Source: Topomyia yanbarensis (Eukaryota > Arthropoda > Insecta > Diptera > Culicidae). Taken from it: DNA of 64,000 nt. How positions within the stretch are numbered: the first letter of the stretch is position 1; every line of letters begins with the position of its first letter. The notes under the pieces were generated by a model. It made no database searches, was not told where the DNA came from, and saw nothing but the letters and a program-made list of their open reading frames with translations. Below are positions 9,291-19,430 of the stretch, piece by piece. The position numbers and the translations under genes are program-made. The stretch lies in assembly GCF_030247195.1 (NCBI RefSeq), contig NC_080672.1, positions 349,616,413-349,680,412 on the forward strand, given 5' to 3'.

Positions 9291-9800
9291 GCTATTCTTG
9301 CCTGACGCTAGAGAACGTGGCGTGCGATGAAATAATGAAACTGAAACTTGCCAGGGGCGCGAAGGTTATTGGTTTTGCAAATGATGTTGTATTCCAGTAG
9401 TCGATGAATCACTAGAATATGCGAAGGAACTCACCACGGAGGTGATAGATTTAGTGAAACACTCGATGCAGGAAAAAAGTTGGCTTAAACTCATCGTAAA
9501 ACAAGTGTGATGTTGATTAGCAATCGATGGTTAATACAACAAGCAAAAATCACGATCAGAGAATATATCATCGACACAAAGCGTGAATGTTAATAGTCAT
9601 ATCGGATATGCTTGTGAGCAGACGGGAAGAGCACCATAGGTTTGATTAGATTAATACCAAAGAATTCCGCGATAAGCAGTAGCAAGTGGAGGCTTCTGGA
9701 GAGCGTATCATCGTCAATTCTCCGGTACGCAGGACTACGCCTGATTTTCAGCAGTATAGACCAGAAGTAACAAGTCGTGTTATTTGGCCTTGAAAATTGC
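9291..9800 (+). pseudogene. R1-like remnant, 3' part of reverse transcriptase
   Basis: The R1-like frame resumes after the nested insertions. Read in shifting frames it gives AILA, then LENVACDEIMKLKLARGAKV and IGFANDVV (about 9308-9388), which is the FADDVV catalytic box with Asp changed to Asn. ELTTEVIDLVKHSMQEKSWL follows (about 9430-9486), then a GYACEQTGRAP-like and SSKWRLLESVSSSILRYAG-like block (about 9605-9735). Stops and frameshifts are frequent. The altered catalytic box and interruptions mean no activity. Similarity is lost after about 9770. Confidence 0.65.
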
Positions 9801-10360
9801 ATCACGCATCGATTTTCGTCATCAGCTAGTCAAACCCATTTCAAAATGGCGGTTGAACGAATCGTTTTATTTGCGATTCTTTGCAGTGGAAACGTTTGTA
9901 GATCTTTAGATATGTGCTCAAGGACGTTCTTGATTGAACTGTGACATCCGTTGAACTTTATACTATATTGAACTTGATCATGAACATTAAGTCAGTCTTT
10001 ATCACTAGATGTACATCATTGAAGTACAGCAGAAACATCAACAGTACCAGGTGCTTTCCTCAGGATGTCTATTGACGTTGAAGTAAATGTGGGTACCTGG
10101 CTCTATCTCTCGATCCATGAGGAAGGACCGTAACACCTACTAAACTAATTATTAATTCCAAAAAACTGCATTTTGGCAATCATGGTTTTATTTTATTAAA
10201 TTTTAATCATTATTTTATCATGGTTTAATTTAACAGAAGTGGTGGATCGGTTGGTAAAATAACCTGAAACTAAAAACGAGATTCCATATTGTAGGATGTT
10301 AGAAGGTTGGTCGCCGTCTAACATCAATAACCTTCGAGACAACATTCAATGAGGTTAATC
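9801..10360. other. Unassigned spacer
   Basis: AT-rich sequence with no open frame of interest and no repeat that I recognise. It may include further decayed R1-like 3' sequence. Confidence 0.3.
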
Positions 10361-10364
10361 CACG

Positions 10365-10480
10365 ATTGTCCAGCAAGATGAAAATATGCCCCTGGCGCAG
10401 AGTCGCTAAAACCTCGATGAGGGTTTTCAAAAGTTGTGGAGGAACTCCGCCGGGTCCAGGATTGAAAGACGATTTAAATC
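10365..10480 (-). pseudogene. Short antisense CR1/Kiri-like RT fragment
   Basis: Read on the minus strand this gives an LKSSFNPGP.GVPPQLLKTL-like block followed by a degraded ...FPSCW-like stretch. The same order of motifs is seen in the two plus-strand CR1/Kiri-like copies (for example LKSSFNPGPDG at about 11710). It is about 115 bp, without intact ends. The rest of the minus-strand open frame to about 10745 is not recognised. Confidence 0.5.
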
Positions 10481-11029
10481 AAGAAGAAGCTTAGGCGATT
10501 ACTATTTCATCAACATCGATAGTACCCAGAGTTTCTTAATTGAGAAAAAAAACAGTTTGTTTTTCACCCTCGGTGCTGTAATTTTGATAGTGAATCAAAA
10601 GTGAACCATTAGGTGCAGCGTTCCCGGGAGGACAGTTCCCTACGTGATGCAAACAAGAGATCATTACTTGCTTTGTTTTAACTGCTGGCTTTTGGGACTT
10701 TTTCTGCGTGCTGGTGTGAAGCCCAGACGGCAGTTCGGAAGTCACTCGCTGACTATTAGGAATCCCACGTGTAGCGGCATTCCGCCGGAAGTTGTGTAGG
10801 CACCACGGAGTTCCCGGTGAGATTTTTCTATGTTATTTTTATCATATTGTTTTCAGGAGAGCTGCGTATGCATTGGTAATTTTATTAGTATTGATGTAAT
10901 TTCTAATATAGGTTTATATACATTCAATTAGCCTTTTGTTATCTCCGTCATCTATGGAAACTGTTTCGGTTCCGATCGTTTTCAGTAAGTAGATGATTGG
11001 ACTATTATCAAAATAAAAACGCTTGTAAG

Positions 11030-13366
11030 CCTGTCCTCCATTGATAACACTGTGGTGCATGATTTCGATATTGCACCACTTTCTGTCACCTACGATTTCC
11101 GTAAAGCCGACCATCGCAGTATCGCAGACCTTTTTTCCACCATCGATTGGGAAAATATTTTGGACCTCGAAGATGTCGAATCCGCAGTTCAAATTTTTTC
11201 CAACGCTCTGGCGTACGTTATTGACAGGTACGTTCCGAAAAAAGTTCACCATCGACAAACCGGTCCTCCATGGCAAACATTGCGACGGTTGAAGTCTATT
11301 AAGAGAGCTGCCCTGCGGAGGTTTACCAAGTATCGTACAATATCACTCAGAGACTATTACGTCAGTCTCAACCATGCATACAAACGAGCTAGTCAAAACT
11401 GTTTCTATCGATATCAGCAAAATATTCAGCGTAATCTCAAGTCGCATCCTAAACGTTTCTGGAAATATGTGAACGAGCAGCGCAAGGAATCTGGACTGCC
11501 GTCGTCTATGACTTTCAATGGCAACATAGCTTCCACATCACGAGATATACCTATGTGCACTTTTTTCGGAAAAATTCGAGAACGTGTTCACAGATGAGGA
11601 ATTAACTATTGAGCAAATCAAACTCGCTGCTAGCAGAGCTCCACTTGTGGGTCAAACTCTGAGTGCTATCGATGTCAACGCAACGATGATTACCAGAGCT
11701 TCCTCTCGACTTAAGTCATCCTTCAATCCGGGACCCGACGGGTTCTCCTCCGCTTTTCTGATAAGGCACATTGAAGTTTTGGTTAATCCGCTTCTTCACA
11801 TCTTTCGAATCTATTGACAGAGGTATGTTTCCATCTTGCTGGAAATCAGCGAACATGTTCCCAGTACAGGGAAATAAGCGAGACGTCAATAACTACCGTG
11901 GAATAACTTCATTGAGTGCTGTCTCGAAGTTGTTCGAGCTTGTGATTATGGAACCTCTTCAGGTTCACTGTAAGCAGTACCTAAGTGACGATCAACACGG
12001 CTTCACGTCTGGACGGTCAACTGCGTCTAACCTATTATGTTTAACATCCTTCATAACAGAGAGTATGGAACATCGCGCTCAAACCGACGTTATTTACACC
12101 GACTTATCTGCCGCTTTTGACAAGATAAACCACGATATCGAAATGGATGATAATATAATATAATATAATATAATGGAGAGATTTGGAATTAATGGTAGTA
12201 TTTTGCAATGGTTTCGATCCTACCTCACTGACCGAGAGATAGCGGTTGTCATAGGATAATGCCAGGCCCCTACATTCTCTTCTACATCTGGAATACCTCA
12301 AGGAAGCCACTTGGGACCGTTGATGTTTCTGATATACTTCAATGATATACATCTAATTTTGAAGACACCACAATTATCCTTCGCAGATGACCTCAAGATT
12401 TTTCGCCTAATTCGTTCAATTGAAGATTGCAGAGTTCTCCAACAGCAGCTTCAAGTCCTTGCTGATTGGTGCTATACGAACCGCATGTATGTAAACCCGA
12501 AGAAGTGCTCGGTAATATTTTTTTCACGGAAGAACTATTCGATTTATTCTAACTGCCGTCTACTAGAGACAGAAATCGAACGTGTCAGTCACGTGAAGGA
12601 TCTGGGAGTGATTCTGGATTCTCAACTTACGTTTAAACAACACGTATCCTATGCAGTTGGTAAAGCGTCTCGAGCACTGGGATGCATATTCAGGATAGCC
12701 AAAAACTTTACGGATGTTTATTGTCTCAAATCGCTGTACTGCTCTTTATCCCGATCAAATCTAGAATATTGCCCTGAAGTTTGGAGCCCGAACTATAATA
12801 AAGGCGTTGAAAGAATTGAAAGTGTGCAGCGACGCTTTTTACGTTTCGCGCTCCGTAGATTGCCGTGGAGAGATCCTGTCCGACTACCTAGCTATGAAAA
12901 CCGATGTCAGCTGATTCAACTATAGCCCCTACATGTTCGAAGGAATACCGCAAGAGCTTTGTTCATCGCTGACAATCTGCAAGGCCGCATAGATGCCCCA
13001 GCTGCTTTGGAACAAATCAACATAAACGTCGCACCTCGAGCACTACGTAACAACAATATGTTCCGGTTGCCATTCCGACGCACAAATTATAGTATGTATG
13101 GAGCCATCACTGGTCTGCAAGGAATTTTCAACCAGGTAGCTTCAGCATTTGATTTCAACGTTTCTCGACATACTCTGCGTACACGTTTCTCCAGATTGTT
13201 TAATCATTTCGTTAACAACACTTGACCTTTTTATTCTTTGTTTGTAATTATTGTATGATTATTGTTTTTATGTGCGACTTGATTATTAGAAATAAGATTA
13301 GTATTTAGGCCAACATCATTGGGGCTTTGATATGCCTGCTGATGTATTAAACAAAATAAACTAAAT
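11030..13366 (+). pseudogene. Second CR1/Kiri-like copy, 5'-truncated and decayed
   Basis: This matches the central and C-terminal ORF2 of the element at 3877-8681, but at lower identity (different subfamily or age). It begins near VHDFDIAPLSVTYDF, within the end of the endonuclease, so ORF1 and most of the endonuclease are missing. RT motifs in order are SSFNPGPDGFSS (about 11716), NNYRGITSLSAVSKLFELV (about 11891), DLSAAFDKINHDI (about 12103), SGIPQGSHLGPL (about 12290), FADDLKIF (about 12381) and YENRCQLIQL followed by a TAG (about 12922). Frameshifts near 11570 and 11815, stops near 12257 and 12922, and a TATAA microsatellite at 12150 disrupt it. The 3' UTR shares CATTGGGGC with the younger copy and ends in an A-rich tail near 13366. 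No target duplication was found. Confidence 0.8.
12150..12174. repeat. TATAA microsatellite within the RT frame
   Basis: About five TATAA units interrupt the second CR1/Kiri-like copy just after INHDIE, where the younger copy has the AIAKLDKLGIHG stretch. It is a local expansion within dead coding sequence. Confidence 0.8.
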
Positions 13367-13815
13367 GTACCGCATCCATAAACGTCAGGAAAAGTACTGG
13401 TTACGCTTGTAGATCTTGAGACCTTCACTCCATGAAAGACTTGAAATACCTGGAACATGAGTAAATATAACGATACCTACCTATTTGATAACGAATAGTT
13501 TTAAGTTATATAATTATTAAATTTCGTGAGCTGTTTTGGCGAAACGAATTGTAATAAGAATGCAAGGCAAGATTTTTTTCGAGATAAACTTCCGTTATTA
13601 TTTATTTAAATCCCGAATAAAGGACCCTTTTACGAACCCCCGGTTTTTTTTCGTAAATTCCAGCGTATTTAAATTACATATATTTCTAGAAATTTCTTGC
13701 TATTCGCCATTACGATATTCCTAAAACGTATTTTCAAGGACCCGATGTGTCTCCGGGTGGCAGGTCGTTCAGAGACTTCTAAAGTTTTGAATCGCGCGAA
13801 TTCCATCACAATATT
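13367..13815. other. Unassigned spacer
   Basis: AT-rich sequence between the CR1/Kiri-like 3' end and a SINE fragment. No gene or repeat is recognised. Confidence 0.3.
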
Positions 13816-13819
13816 TGTA

Positions 13820-14190
13820 ACGAACCCCTATACGTACCTGCAATCTCCCTCCTCTCGTGACACTTGTGGAGTACGCAGTAGTATTTACGGTCTTTAGCAA
13901 AAGCACGTGTCGGACTAACATTCTTTCCCTCTTTTGCTGCGATCTACTTGGTCGACGCCGGTTTGGATCAATAAACAACATGGGATTACCAGGAGTTGTA
14001 CATTGAATCATCCTTCAATGTACTTCTCCTGACAGTCCCATGTTGCTTATGTATCAAAACCCGCGGTGGCAAGGCCCAAAAGTAGATCGCAGCAAAAGAG
14101 TAAAGGAGTGTTAGTTCGACACTTGTTACTCTCAGGCATTATCGCTCCATGGAGTTGGAGATTTAGAAGAGTATAAGATGTAGAATTCAC
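13820..14190 (+). mobile_element. SINE fragment carrying an internal inverted duplication
   Basis: The 3' body of the tRNA-derived SINE family defined by the copies at 17480 and 36368, lacking the tRNA-like head. Shared blocks include CTTGTGGAGTACGCAGTAG, AGCAAAAGCA..GTCGGACTAAC, GATCTAC, GATCAATAAAC and GGATTACCAGGAGTTG. Bases 13907-14007 are followed after a 6-base loop by an imperfect reverse complement of the same segment (14014-14122). The normal SINE order then resumes with GTTACTCTCAGGCATTATC. The inverted segment is therefore inserted within one SINE copy. Confidence 0.75.
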
Positions 14191-14815
14191 TCCAAGCAAA
14201 CGAAGCGACCTCTAAAGCATAGCTTGTTGTTCAATTTTTTAGTAAGTCTTCGAGTATTCGGTCACTCTAAAAGGAAAAATCTTGTTTAGTTTCAGTTTTT
14301 TATTAACCCTGGGTAGACGACTACCGGGAGTAGCCTATGTTTTCTAATAAAGACAATTTGAACTTCAAACAGTCGGCCGTGTGTATTACCTAGAAAATCT
14401 AATCTTATGTGCGTAATTGACCGGAACATTATTTATTGCAACAGTATTTAGACAGATTTCGTCATTTCAACTCTACGATCCATTTATTGGGTTGATGAAA
14501 GCCACCGAATGTATCATCACGTAGTATAGATAAATAGTCGCGATAGCGCGAATTGTTTTTGATCAAAGAAAGTGTTTTCTAATCTTCATAACGGTCTGTG
14601 GGTGGAATGTACGCGTAACCAGCGATAATAGCGGGTTACTGGTCAACAACGGAAATTGAAGATTCATAAATGCATATGCGACAAATTTTCAAAAACCGAT
14701 TGACCAGTGATCATCAATACTTATCAGAGCCTAATCGTACTGTGACTGATCTAACAATTATTCAAACACAAATGATACTTTCTCAGTCAATCAATTTTAT
14801 AGCTGAAACTGATTC
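14190..14815. other. Unassigned spacer
   Basis: AT-rich sequence with no recognised feature apart from the first copy of the hAT target duplication at 14816-14823. Confidence 0.3.
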
Positions 14816-14823
14816 CTTATGCC
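14816..14823. repeat. 8-bp target-site duplication, left
   Basis: CTTATGCC, repeated exactly at 15967-15974, directly outside the TAGAG termini of the element. Confidence 0.88.
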
Positions 14824-15966
14824 TAGAGCTTCCATCCCGGGAATTTATTTCCCAGGAATCCCGGGATTTTTGGATTTCCCGGGATTCCCGATTCCCGGGA
14901 AATTGTGTTTTTTCATTCCCGGGAATCGGGAATCCCGGGAAAAAAGATTTTTAAATTATTCCAATAGACTTAGATCCTGCAAATGAAATTCTGTAGGAAA
15001 TATCTTTACCGGCAAACATTTGCAGATTGTGCTTTTCCAACTGATTTGCAGACCAATGGACAATATATGTTTAGGCTCACTGATATGTTTTTTGTGATTT
15101 TTTAAGGTATACTCAAACCACTGCTAAAGAATGTTGATTTTTTCATTCAAAAATGGATTAATTTGCCGGCCGTTGTACCGAACCATTTCCTTACAGTGGC
15201 GTTAGTGATGCGCACGATGAGCCGATTGATAAGATTTTTTAACAGTTCTTTTTATAGTTTATTTTAATAGTTAGATCTGGAATGAAAGGGCTTGCCATCA
15301 AATTAGTAAGGGACATTGCGTTACTTACTTAAAAAATCGATGTGTGTTTATTTAAAAACTTGGGATGGTTTGTAGTGATATCATGCTTAACGCAAACGCT
15401 ATTTAAAATAAGGAATGTTTCTAGAACGTCTGCAGAAATAGTTGGTCGGTTCATCGAATGCATATTACGTCTTATTTGTTATACCGTAACTGTAATATCT
15501 GTAAATTTTTGGATGCATGAAAAGAAATACATAACGTATCTGTCCAATATTATGCGCATTCAAACTCTTTGAATGTCGCTTTCAAGGATATAGGCAGGAT
15601 TTTTGAAGGGATACGATCAAGCAATCCAGATACTTGGCCGTAACAGCAAATCGATGGTAGGCTTCATCCATCGCTGCACAGTTCGTCCATTATCTGCTTG
15701 ATTTTGATTCACACTTAATTCGAAATGATGCTGATTGAATGATGTATAGGCCACCAAATCGCCATCTTCTGACAATTGCTTTAGGACAGATATACATGCA
15801 ATCAAACGGGTTTGAAAACTTTTCAATTTATTCTTTTGTTTTCAAGAGAATCATTTACCTTTTTATTTTTATTCTGTATTCCCGGGATCCCGGGATTTCT
15901 CGGGAAATTTATTATTTATTTCCCGAATCCCGGGAAGCTGAAAACCGTCGGGAAATGGAAGCTCTA
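14824..15966. mobile_element. hAT-type non-autonomous DNA transposon with CCCGGG-rich subterminal arrays
   Basis: An 1143-bp element with terminal inverted repeats TAGAGCTTCCAT at both ends and an exact 8-bp target duplication CTTATGCC outside them. A YAGAG terminus and 8-bp duplications are the hallmarks of the hAT superfamily. The left subterminal region (14836-14939) holds six CCCGGG palindromes in TTCCCGGGAAT-like contexts; the right one (15881-15934) holds three plus degenerate versions, in mirror orientation. These may be transposase or host-factor binding arrays. No transposase is recognised: the longest frames are the plus frame at 15342-15572 and the minus frame at 15617-15826, and neither carries a BED finger, RNase-H-like or hAT dimerisation motif that I can see. 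It would need a transposase in trans. Superfamily is certain from the ends; family is unknown. Confidence 0.87.
14836..14939. repeat. Left subterminal array of CCCGGG palindromes
   Basis: CCCGGG at 14836, 14860, 14878, 14894, 14918 and 14934, mostly within ATTCCCGGGAAT-like palindromes. The mirrored right array has CCCGGG at 15881, 15889 and 15929. Confidence 0.9.
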
Positions 15967-15974
15967 CTTATGCC
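15967..15974. repeat. 8-bp target-site duplication, right
   Basis: CTTATGCC, exact match to 14816-14823. Confidence 0.88.
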
Positions 15975-17456
15975 ATTACACTTTCCCATCATATCATACA
16001 CTTTGAAGCAACTGTCTTACTAACATATATTTTTCTGTTTGTTTTAGGTTTACAAATCGGCCAAAACCCGCTTCAATGTCTGTAATGTGACGAGGTTTGA
16101 GAGAGAAAAAAAAAAATAACTAAATGGTGTGTTGTTTCGTTTGAAGTCGGAACCGATGGAAAGCGGCGGCTTAATCCGTACACACGTTCACAAAGGCACC
16201 GAAGAGTAAAACCTGGCGCACAGGCAGGCAAAGGCGAATGAAAGTGGCCAGAAAAATGAAGAATTTGTATAGTGCTAAAAGAAGCAACGAGGGGTAGTAG
16301 TAGCAAAGCAAAACCTTGGTGAAAAATTGATGGGTTTTTTTCCTCACTTTTGTTTCGAACCGTGCTGCTTGCTGTGTGCGAGTGTGTGTGTGTTTCCAAG
16401 CAGCTGTTTCTATTCAGCTCGGATCGTCTCCGTCAGTCATGACAAAACAGTAATTAGAGAATACAAAACATTCGATGCACTGGAGGCTTTGAACGAAGAA
16501 GAATACTATTTAATAAAAATATTGAAAGCAGCCCGAAGAAAAAGAAAATAATTGCAACCCTCGACTAATGGTGAGAAGGTGAGATTGTAGCAGTGTTAGT
16601 GGAAGTGCTAGTGCCAGAAGAACGTCACAGTTTTTGTTAGCTCCCAAACAGAGATGCCCAGCGTGTGTGTTTGTGCCAGTGAGCAAGAAGAAAATTCGAC
16701 TGCATGAAGCAAAGGTAGAAAACAGATAATAAAGATTGCCCCGAGCGTCAGCAAGCAAGCGAGCGAGGCAGGAAGAAAACAAAATTGGAAAAAAGTAGGA
16801 GGAAAACTCCTCCGCTTCTGCCCATCGTTCGTGTCGCCTCCGTCAATCATCAATCAATTTGTAATTTGCCTACCGACACTACGAAGCAGGGCGGGTTGCG
16901 TTTCCGCTTGCGGTGCCTCCTTGGCCTGTGGGACAGCAGGGCAGGTATCGGGGCATCGAGCCAATCTGTCGGGCACGAACTCGTGCTCGACCAGCCAGCA
17001 GGGAAGGTGTAACTCGTTGGTCAAGTAAGTACACCTTTCTTTCTTTCCCGCGGCTCTCGGAGAGAGAAACGCTACTTGATTATCTTCGAAATCCATTATG
17101 GGCGAATGAGCAGGAGGGGGTTTGAATATATGCGGAAGCTGATTGCTTGTCATGGTTTGGTGCTTGGGCTGATGATCTAGAGAACATTACGTATTTTACT
17201 GTTGTTGTTGTTGTGGAAAAGCCTATTGTTGATACCATCAATCGACCCTGGTTGATCTCAATTGACTCGGGATTTATTTTTCATTCCTTGTGAAGGAAGG
17301 TATGTAGTATGACCACAGAGTGTATTATCTAGGGAAACCATAGGATTGAAACTCCTAATTTGCCAGAAGCGTTTAGGTAGGAATAGCCTAGCTGTGCAAA
17401 ATTAAAATAGCAAAGAGAACTGCGGGCATTTCAGATGGGTTGGATTTTTTCTAGGT
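15975..17456. other. Unassigned, partly GC-rich region with possible non-coding host exon
   Basis: Bases 16100-17024 lack recognised repeats and are less AT-rich than their surroundings. They end at a strong 5' splice-site consensus on the plus strand (CAA|GTAAGT, GT at 17025). A TCAGT initiator-like motif occurs at 16433-16437 without a clear downstream element. Only short open frames are present. A 5'-UTR exon of a long host gene is possible but not demonstrated. Confidence 0.25.
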
Positions 17457-17479
17457 TAAGCAATACATCTTGGTTTTTC
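17457..17479. repeat. SINE target-site duplication, left
   Basis: A 23-bp direct repeat beginning TTAAGCAATACATCTTG, with one mismatch to 17939-17961. Confidence 0.9.
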
Positions 17480-17938
17480 GGCGGCGCCGGTGGTTGAGTG
17501 GTAAGCGTGACCGCCATTCATTCCAGTTGGTCTAAGTTCAATTCCAGTCGAGGTCATTGAGATTTTTCTGAGGCCATGAGTTTGATGGATCGATATATAG
17601 TCCAGATAGTGGAGTCACCTCTCTGGCGTCGGTAATGAAGAAGTAGAATTTAACTTCTATACTTACTAGCAAATATCCTCCTCCCGTGATACTTGTGGAG
17701 TGCGCAGTAATATGTAAGGCCTCTAGCAAAAGCAAGTATCGGACTAACATTCCTTCCCTTTCCTATCTACGGTCTGGTCGGCGCCGGTATTGATCAATGA
17801 AACAGTTTAGGATTACCAGGAGTTGCAGATTGAAAGATGGTTTCGCTACTCCCAAGCATTATTATCTATCGATTCCCTGTGTAGCTTTAGTCAATTCAGA
17901 ATGATAACGGAGTAGCAGCCGGGGATGGTCGTACAAGC
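17480..17938 (+). mobile_element. tRNA-derived SINE, full copy
   Basis: A 459-bp SINE bounded by a 23-bp target duplication with a single mismatch. The head is tRNA-like: GGTGGTTGAGTGGTAAGCGT resembles a Pol III A box region, and AGTTCAATTCC about 45 bases further is a B-box-like sequence. The body (GGAGTCACCTCTCTGG, CTCCTCCCGTGATACTTGTG, GGACTAACATTCCTTCCC, GATTACCAGGAGTTGCA, GATAACGGAGTAGCAGCC) is shared with copies at 36368-36931 and, without the head, at 13820 and 22292. There is no long poly-A; the copy ends GTACAAGC. Its mobilising partner LINE cannot be named. The superfamily call is firm and the family name is unknown to me. Confidence 0.88.
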
Positions 17939-17961
17939 TTAAGCAATACATCTTGATTTTT
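17939..17961. repeat. SINE target-site duplication, right
   Basis: Matches 17457-17479 at 22 of 23 positions. Confidence 0.9.
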
Positions 17962-19430
17962 GAATTGAATAAAATAGATAACTAAATCAATCATAACAAT
18001 TTTAGTATCACATGAAAATTGGTAAAAGGTGGTTGGTTCTCTCCAGTGGTTTATGAGAAAATATAGATTTATCTTAAAGTTGAAGTAAATGTGAGAATGG
18101 ATGAACCCAACATTTTACAGAAAGTGGATATTTGTGAAATCCAATTTTGATCACATCTAAGTAAGATTGACACTAATGACCTATAAAAATATAGTATTTA
18201 TATGGTCGATTATTGTTAGTTTATCACATTCATCTTGAATTTTTTTTATATTGTAACGACATATAATTAGCAAGGGACTGGAAGGTGAAGTATTTTGCAA
18301 ATATTAAGAGCCATAGTACTCCAGGAAGAGCAAGGATTTGAAGTATGTAGTTTGACCACACGGTGTATTTAGAAAAGCGTGGAGTAGGGTCAATGAACAA
18401 ACTTAGAGTTTCCCGGTTACTTAACTCTTTGTCTTCTGCAATGCAGGAGTCAGGATCTTTTGGCATTAAATGCGAATCACCTGAGTCTGCGGCATGCCCG
18501 GACAAGCGTAAAGTCAATTTAATGACTAATGCTGTCGGAACCGAATATTATGTGCGTTACTATATTACTAATACGAGAAGCTTGTGTATCAAGATGATTG
18601 AACAAAAGAATGAGGGGTTTTTCGTTAGTTACGAATCACCAAAATGTTGATTGATTTTGAATGTGGCGATGTTCGTCCATTTCTTCGCGAATGAAAATAT
18701 TTTTTAGAAAAACAAATAGCGAATACTAGTATACAGATTGTCCATACTCAGTATTATCATCAGAAAAATGTTGATACCAGGTTTAAAATACAGCTCAAGA
18801 GACTATTATCCTTTCCGTTAATCAATATCTCCATTAATAATAACAAATGATAGTGTCAACAAGGTACGACTACACGATTTGTCTCGCGATATATTGCAAA
18901 CGACACTGAAATAATTCATGACCCAATACGGACAGGTTTCAGATGAAACTTGGAAGAATATCTACGTATATCGACGACAGACCCGCACTTAAGGAACAAC
19001 ATAGCTCAGACAGTCCTATGTCTGTATAAAAATCAGTTTCCTAAAGGGTTATACCAATCGAGCTGATATTTATTTGGACTGAGTAAACTAATCTGTATGT
19101 TTTTCTTAGTGTTTATTTGATCAACTAGGAAACTAATCCACAGAGCATTAAATGTGCATGGGGAAAACGCATGGTCTTGTCTGAGTGGTATGATAACTTC
19201 AATCGTGTATGAGGTTAATTAGTTATGGAATTTGCGTTTCCACTTCGTCTCATCAAAATCCGGTACTAACTTATTGACAGGACTAAGCTAGCGCCAAATT
19301 GACGCCAGCTCCCACGGAAAACGGAAACACTACTTGTGGTTCCAAGCAAACTCCTAGTCCTGCGTTATGTACCGGAAGAAAAAAAAAGAGTTCTCAATAA
19401 GCTGTTATTGAAACGATGCATTATAATAGA
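17962..19430. other. Unassigned AT-rich spacer
   Basis: No gene recognised. A short motif CGTCTCATCAAAATCCGGTA at 19244-19263 recurs with changes at about 47684, so it is part of some dispersed repeat. Nothing else is supported. Confidence 0.3.

Noticed and set aside
16433..16437. TCAGT as a host promoter start
   Set aside because: A five-base motif is frequent by chance and no TATA box or downstream element is correctly spaced.
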